Below, piece by piece: positions 59,963-64,000 of a DNA stretch of 64,000 nt. The notes under the pieces were generated by a model. The model made no database searches and had not been told where the DNA came from. It worked only from the letters and a program-made list of their open reading frames with translations. The stretch comes from Anaeramoeba flamelloides (lineage: Eukaryota; Metamonada; Anaeramoebidae). The stretch is taken from the NCBI GenBank assembly GCA_027625915.1, contig JANTQA010000047.1, forward strand, positions 4,774,001-4,838,000, in the 5' to 3' direction. The position numbers and the translations under genes are program-made. How positions within the stretch are numbered: position 1 is the stretch's first letter; every line of letters begins with the position of its first letter.

Positions 59963-60749
59963 TTTTCTTTTTCTTTTTGTCTTTATGCAAACCTGTGACT
60001 TACCCCAACAATCATCCCAAATTGCAAAAAATCCTATTCTCCTTAAAATTTTTTTCTTTAAAAAAAGATATCTCTTTCATTGTATGACTGTCCACGGTAT
60101 AATTTACTTGTGTGTATCTCGCGAAGATTTTGGAAGACGTATTCCTTTTTTGTTTCTTGATCAAGTCCAAAAAAAATTCTTTTTACAATACGGTGACGAA
60201 GCTCAAACAGCAGAAGAGTTTGAATACCAAGAATTTGAAGAATACCTTGAAAAAGAAATGGTTTGTATTTTTTCTTCCTTTTTTTACTTTTTTTTTTTTT
60301 TTTTCATTTTTTTTCCTCTTCTGAAAGTTTTTTAATTTTTTTTTCCTCTTTGTCAAAACTCAAATTCTTAATGATGAGTTGTCTTTTAACATAACAATTT
60401 TCTTATTAAATCCCATAAACAGATCGAATTCTCAACAAACCCAGAAATAGATAAACTTACAAAAGTCAAATCACAGGTTAACGATTTAAAAGATGTCTTG
60501 GTAACAGACATTGAAAAGTTGTTAAGCAGAGGAGAAAAAATCAATGACTTGGTTGTCAAAAGCGAAAACTTGTCAATGAACGGGTACGCCTATAAGAGAA
60601 AAGCAGTTCAGGTCAAACGTAGAATGTGGTTTCAAAAGCTACGTTATCAAATATTACTTATTTTTGTTCTTCTTCTTGTAATTTTCTTCATTCTCGTTGG
60701 AGTGTGCGGAATCAGTTTCAGGAAATGTCGAAAAAAAGAAGAAGATTAA
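59627..60749 (+). CDS. VAMP7-like longin R-SNARE, 3 exons
   Basis: Vesicle-anchored SNARE for endosomal, lysosomal or plasma-membrane fusion. Exons: 59627-59796, 60068-60260 and 60423-60749; 690 bp, 229 residues, close to animal VAMP7 (220). Longin domain about 1-120 (YEIVYCCIARGTTILVDSS; YQKYLFHCMTVHGIIYLCVS; FGRRIPFLFLDQVQKKF). SNARE motif about 128-186, with the zero-layer arginine R157 in LLSRGEKINDL. One C-terminal membrane segment at about 196-217 (ILLIFVLLLVIFFILVGVCG), followed by a short basic and acidic tail. Intron phases are 2 and 0; donors are GTTTGT for both. The ATG at 59627 is the first in frame and matches the family start. The tail beyond the membrane span (FRKCRKKEED) is longer than in many VAMPs. 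Its specific membrane is not deducible. Confidence 0.94.
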
Positions 60750-61559
60750 ACTTTGTTTCTCATTTTTCATTTTAAATCATCTTTTTAAATTAATTCGTTA
60801 ATAAAACTTTCTACTATCAAAACCACAGTTTCCTTTAACTGAATTGGAAAATAATTCAAACTAAATTCCATGTATTATGTGTATTACTTGTATTGCGTGT
60901 ATTACTCTCATACTTGTATTACTGTATTACTTGTGTTAATTGGGTTTTTCTATTATTTTTGATACTTTTTAATTAATTTTTTTTTTTTTTTTTTTAAAAA
61001 AAGATATAAATGCCTTTAAATACATTTTCTTCCAAATGAAAAAAATGATGATCATTTAAACACATTTTTTATCTCAAAGTATATTGAAATTTGAGACTTA
61101 ATTTAAAAAATTTCCTCAAAAATGTTAAAATATATTGTTTTTTTTTGAAAGAATAAAAAAATTCAATAAATATTTTTTATTATTAAAAGTTTTTTTTTTG
61201 TATTTCAAATTGAAGGATATTTTTTTTAATTTTTTCATATAATTCAAAATTGAAATGTGAAATTAAAGTTTTTATTTTTTATTCTTGAATGGATTTATTA
61301 AAACACTTTTTTATCTTTCGTAAAGATCTCAAATAATTGCAATTTTTATCAATAAATCAATTCGAAATTATATTCGAGTTTTATTCTTTCTTTCAGATTT
61401 TTTTGAAAAATATATGGTAAAAAAAATAATATTAAAATACAATTTTAAATGCTATTTTGATTACAACAAAAAGTAAATTATACTTTCAAATGAGTATTAA
61501 TAGAAAAAAAAGAACTTATTTTTTTATTGTAATTTTTGAGAGAAATTTTGAATTTTTCT

Positions 61560-61700
61560 TATTTCCACTAATTACTAAACTTTTATTTGAGTTTTTTATA
61601 ATGATTCAAATATAAGTTTATTATTCAATAGAGTTAATAACGCTATTTGATCTTGTTTCATTATGTCATTAATTAACAATTTTTTTTTTTTTATTCAGAA
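61560..61700 (-). mobile_element. Worn LINE 3'-end copy (tentative)
   Basis: On + it reads AATTACTAAACTTTTATTTG, then ATAAGTTTATTATTCAATAG, resembling the 3' untranslated region of the LINE at 39740-39830 (CCTAAATTTTTATTTAGG, ATAAGTTTATTATCCACTAA). Strongly diverged, with no clean boundaries. Confidence 0.45.
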
Positions 61701-62189
61701 TAAAAAAATTATTATTTTTCAAAAACAAATATCTAGTTTTTATAAATATTTTTAAATCATTATAATTCAAGAGATAATTATACAACTACTTAATGAAAGT
61801 TATTTAATTAAATTTTGAATCAATGTAAAAACTTCAAAAATATTGAAAATGAAAAATAATCGATTTATACAAAACACATCCTAAATCAGTAAGATTTGTA
61901 TTTAAATTTGGTAAAGACTCATTTTTCTAGTTTAATTGTTATAATGGAAGTAAAAATCATGCTTTAAAATCTAACAAACGATTGGATTTTTTTTTTTTTT
62001 TTACTTACCCAAATTTTATCACAATTTGTTTTATAAAGTAAACAAGTTTTTAAAAGCATTATTATTATTATTTTTTTTTTAGAAGAATATATATAACCAC
62101 CTTCTTTAACTTATCATTTTTTTTTTTTTTTCAATAAAATTAATGTTTTTAAATAATCCACCTTTAATTTTTCTTAACCCCTTCCGAAA

Positions 62190-62540
62190 AAAAAAAAAAT
62201 TACTTTAAAGGATCAGTACTCTACAACAACAGGTAAAAATTTTAAAATTTGTTATTGGTGATATTTCCCACTTTTAAATTTTGTAGATTCCAAATGACAA
62301 ACAATTCTGATTGACTAAGAAATCCATGAAAAAGAAATTCTTTTTTCTATAAAATCATTTTTCTTTCCATTTTTTATGAAATAAATAAAGATTAAATTCA
62401 TTTTATTTCTTACATTAGAAAAGGTTATTATCTTGTTCATTTTTATTTCCATCATTATTACCCCAATATATATATTCTTTGTTACTCGTAATATTAATTA
62501 AAATGCTTTTTTTTTCTTTTTGGATATAATTCTTTGAGCC
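62190..62540 (+). repeat. Dispersed repeat M, copy 2
   Basis: Parallel to 58590-58930, from AAAGGATCAGTACTCTACAA through GGATATAATTCTTTGAGCC. Confidence 0.55.
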
Positions 62541-62639
62541 AACCAAAAAAATGATTTTTTCAAATTTGTGTTTTTATTTGAATTCAGTATTTAATTTTAA
62601 TATGAACCCCAATTAACAAAATTTTAACATATCAAAATT

Positions 62640-63140
62640 CAATTTGTGAAAAAAAAATTTATTATATCAATTCTCGAAGAAATAGCAAATTATAACACTT
62701 CACTAATTGAAATTTTAACACTTTTTTATAAATTAAAATGCTCACAAAACAAAAAATAAATAATTATCAATACAAATAAATCAAGAGTGTGACAAAAATT
62801 TTGGAGAGGGCAAAAAAAAAATTAGTATTGGTAAATTTGTTAAAATTCTATTAGGAATATTGATCGATCAAAAAGTTAGATACCATTGACTAACGTTATT
62901 TGAGTTCTTCCAATTGTAACAACTTGACTTTAACATAATATCAATTGTTCAAAAAAAATTTTTGATCCAACAAAACAAGTTACATACTTCAAGAAATGAA
63001 ATGAAATGAAATAAAAACGCTAAAAAAAGTTAAAAAATGAAATTCTTATTTTCCAAAAATCAAAATTGTTCAAATTTGAATGAAATTGTAAAATTGTGAT
63101 TTTTTGTAACATTTTAGCTCTGTGGAAAATTTTGAATTTT
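62640..63140 (-). repeat. Dispersed repeat B, copy 3 (inverted)
   Basis: Reverse complement of 15160-15700. It contains AGGAATATTGATCGATCAAA, GACTTTAACATAATATC and TTTGAATGAAATTGTA. Confidence 0.58.
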
Positions 63141-63589
63141 AGTTTACATACCCCACGTTTTATATTTTTTACTTCAAAAGTTTGTAACGATATACATTCA
63201 AATTGATTAATAATATTTCTATAGAATATCACTATTCTTCTAATTATCATTAAGTTCAAGAAACCCTTTATGAAAAAAACATTAAAATCCTAAAAAATTG
63301 TGTTTCTATTTTCAAGAAAAGGAAATAACAAAAAATAAAAATAATATTTTAAACTTTTATTAACTAAAACATTTTCCAGTCAAAGGCATCGAGTTTATGA
63401 GAGAATTGTTTGTGTTTAAAGGGTTTGAATGGAGAGTAGACGAAAATTTTATTTTGAAAATTTCAAAATTGAAATCATTTTTTCAATATTTTTTCTTCTC
63501 TATTTTCCCTTTTTTTTTTGAAATGTAATTCTTTTTAATAACGTAATTCATTTGCAAATTAATTTAAATTTCAAGACCAGTAGTAACTT

Positions 63590-63810
63590 GCAAACAATGT
63601 GTTATTTTAATGTTATCAAAAAAGTGCAAATTAATACAGAAAAATCATTTTGATTTCTTTTGGAATTTTATTAGGATCTTCAATTGAAAATCAAAATGTA
63701 TATTTTGTTGTTTTTCTCAATCGATTACCAAGAATTTGAATTTTTAATTTTTAAGATAATCTATTGATTGATTAGATTTACTTCATACATATATCAAATA
63801 TTCTTGATTC
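63590..63810 (+). repeat. Dispersed repeat L, copy 2
   Basis: Matches 21895-22140: TTATTTTAATGTTATC, AGAAAAATCATTTTGATTTC, and ACTTCATACATATATC. Confidence 0.55.
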
Positions 63811-64000
63811 TTTATATTTTTTTTTTGTTCATCGAAGGCCAATTATTCAAAATAATTGGCATTTAAAAAACACATTAAAGTTCTTTTTTTTTTTTTTTTT
63901 TTTAGAAGTTTGAGAAGATTTGATTTTAAGGAATAGAATAAATTTAAAGGGTCTTTAAAATAAAATAATAATATTAAAAAAAATAATATTTAAAATTAAA

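Larger units (their letters stand above)
60750..64000. other. Repeat-rich 3' flank, no gene seen
   Basis: Begins with repeats of TGTATTACTTG-like units (60870-60935), then a possible worn LINE tail (about 61560-61700), repeat M (62190-62540), repeat B inverted (62640-63140) and repeat L (63590-63810). No coding region that I can support. Confidence 0.55.

Noticed and set aside
59869-60087. Frames running through the long A tract at 59933-59960
   Set aside because: They lie inside intron 1 of the VAMP7-like gene and consist mostly of homopolymer translation.
1-64000. CRISPR arrays, bacterial operons, tRNA or rRNA genes, LTR elements or viral genes
   Set aside because: None seen. The tandem repeats are microsatellites or short arrays, and the only reverse transcriptase is of the non-LTR type with a poly(A) tail.

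Overview
The window is a very AT-rich (roughly 75-80 % by eye) nuclear DNA segment from a microbial eukaryote with spliceosomal introns. Proteins are rich in K, N, Q, E and I, homopolymer A/T runs are everywhere, and the standard genetic code fits. Gene content (heterotrimeric G-protein alpha, a VAMP7-type SNARE, an MGRN1-type RING protein, an FHA/AAA protein best known from plants, a bacterial-style stand-alone glycine decarboxylase subunit 2) suits a free-living amoeboid or flagellate protist. An Anaeramoeba-like metamonad is my favoured guess, but the sequence alone does not prove it.

Eight genes can be supported, about one per 8 kb. In order: a low-complexity hypothetical protein (-, 749-1612); RPB5, a shared subunit of RNA polymerases I-III (-, 6762-10826, 3 exons); a G-protein alpha subunit (-, 13909-19706, 5 exons); an MGRN1/LUL-type RING E3 ligase (-, 25311-26555, 1 exon); a bZIP transcription factor (+, 30702-31805, 1 exon); a 1,099-residue FHA/pseudo-AAA/AAA ATPase (+, 36462-47079, 3 exons); glycine decarboxylase subunit 2, GcvPB (-, 49184-54084, 4 exons); and a VAMP7-like longin R-SNARE (+, 59627-60749, 3 exons). 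In all five multi-exon genes the joined frame is open, the lengths sum to a multiple of three, and the protein matches its family across every junction.

Introns fall into two size classes: short (116-290 bp) and giant (1.3-4.4 kb). The giant ones hold mobile DNA: a 5'-truncated LINE, elements with long terminal inverted repeats, and dispersed repeats. The commonest donor is GTAAAT. The genes do not form one pathway. Their roles are transcription, signalling, ubiquitination, membrane traffic and glycine catabolism.

The rest is repeat-rich. I see a non-LTR retrotransposon with short 3'-end copies, two MITE families with three copies each, three larger elements with long inverted repeats, several paired dispersed repeats, and microsatellites. 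The most notable points are the FHA/AAA gene, whose two giant introns split the equivalent glycine codon of both P-loops in the same phase; the stand-alone, intron-bearing GcvPB; and LINE 3' ends whose two hairpins keep pairing although their sequence has diverged.
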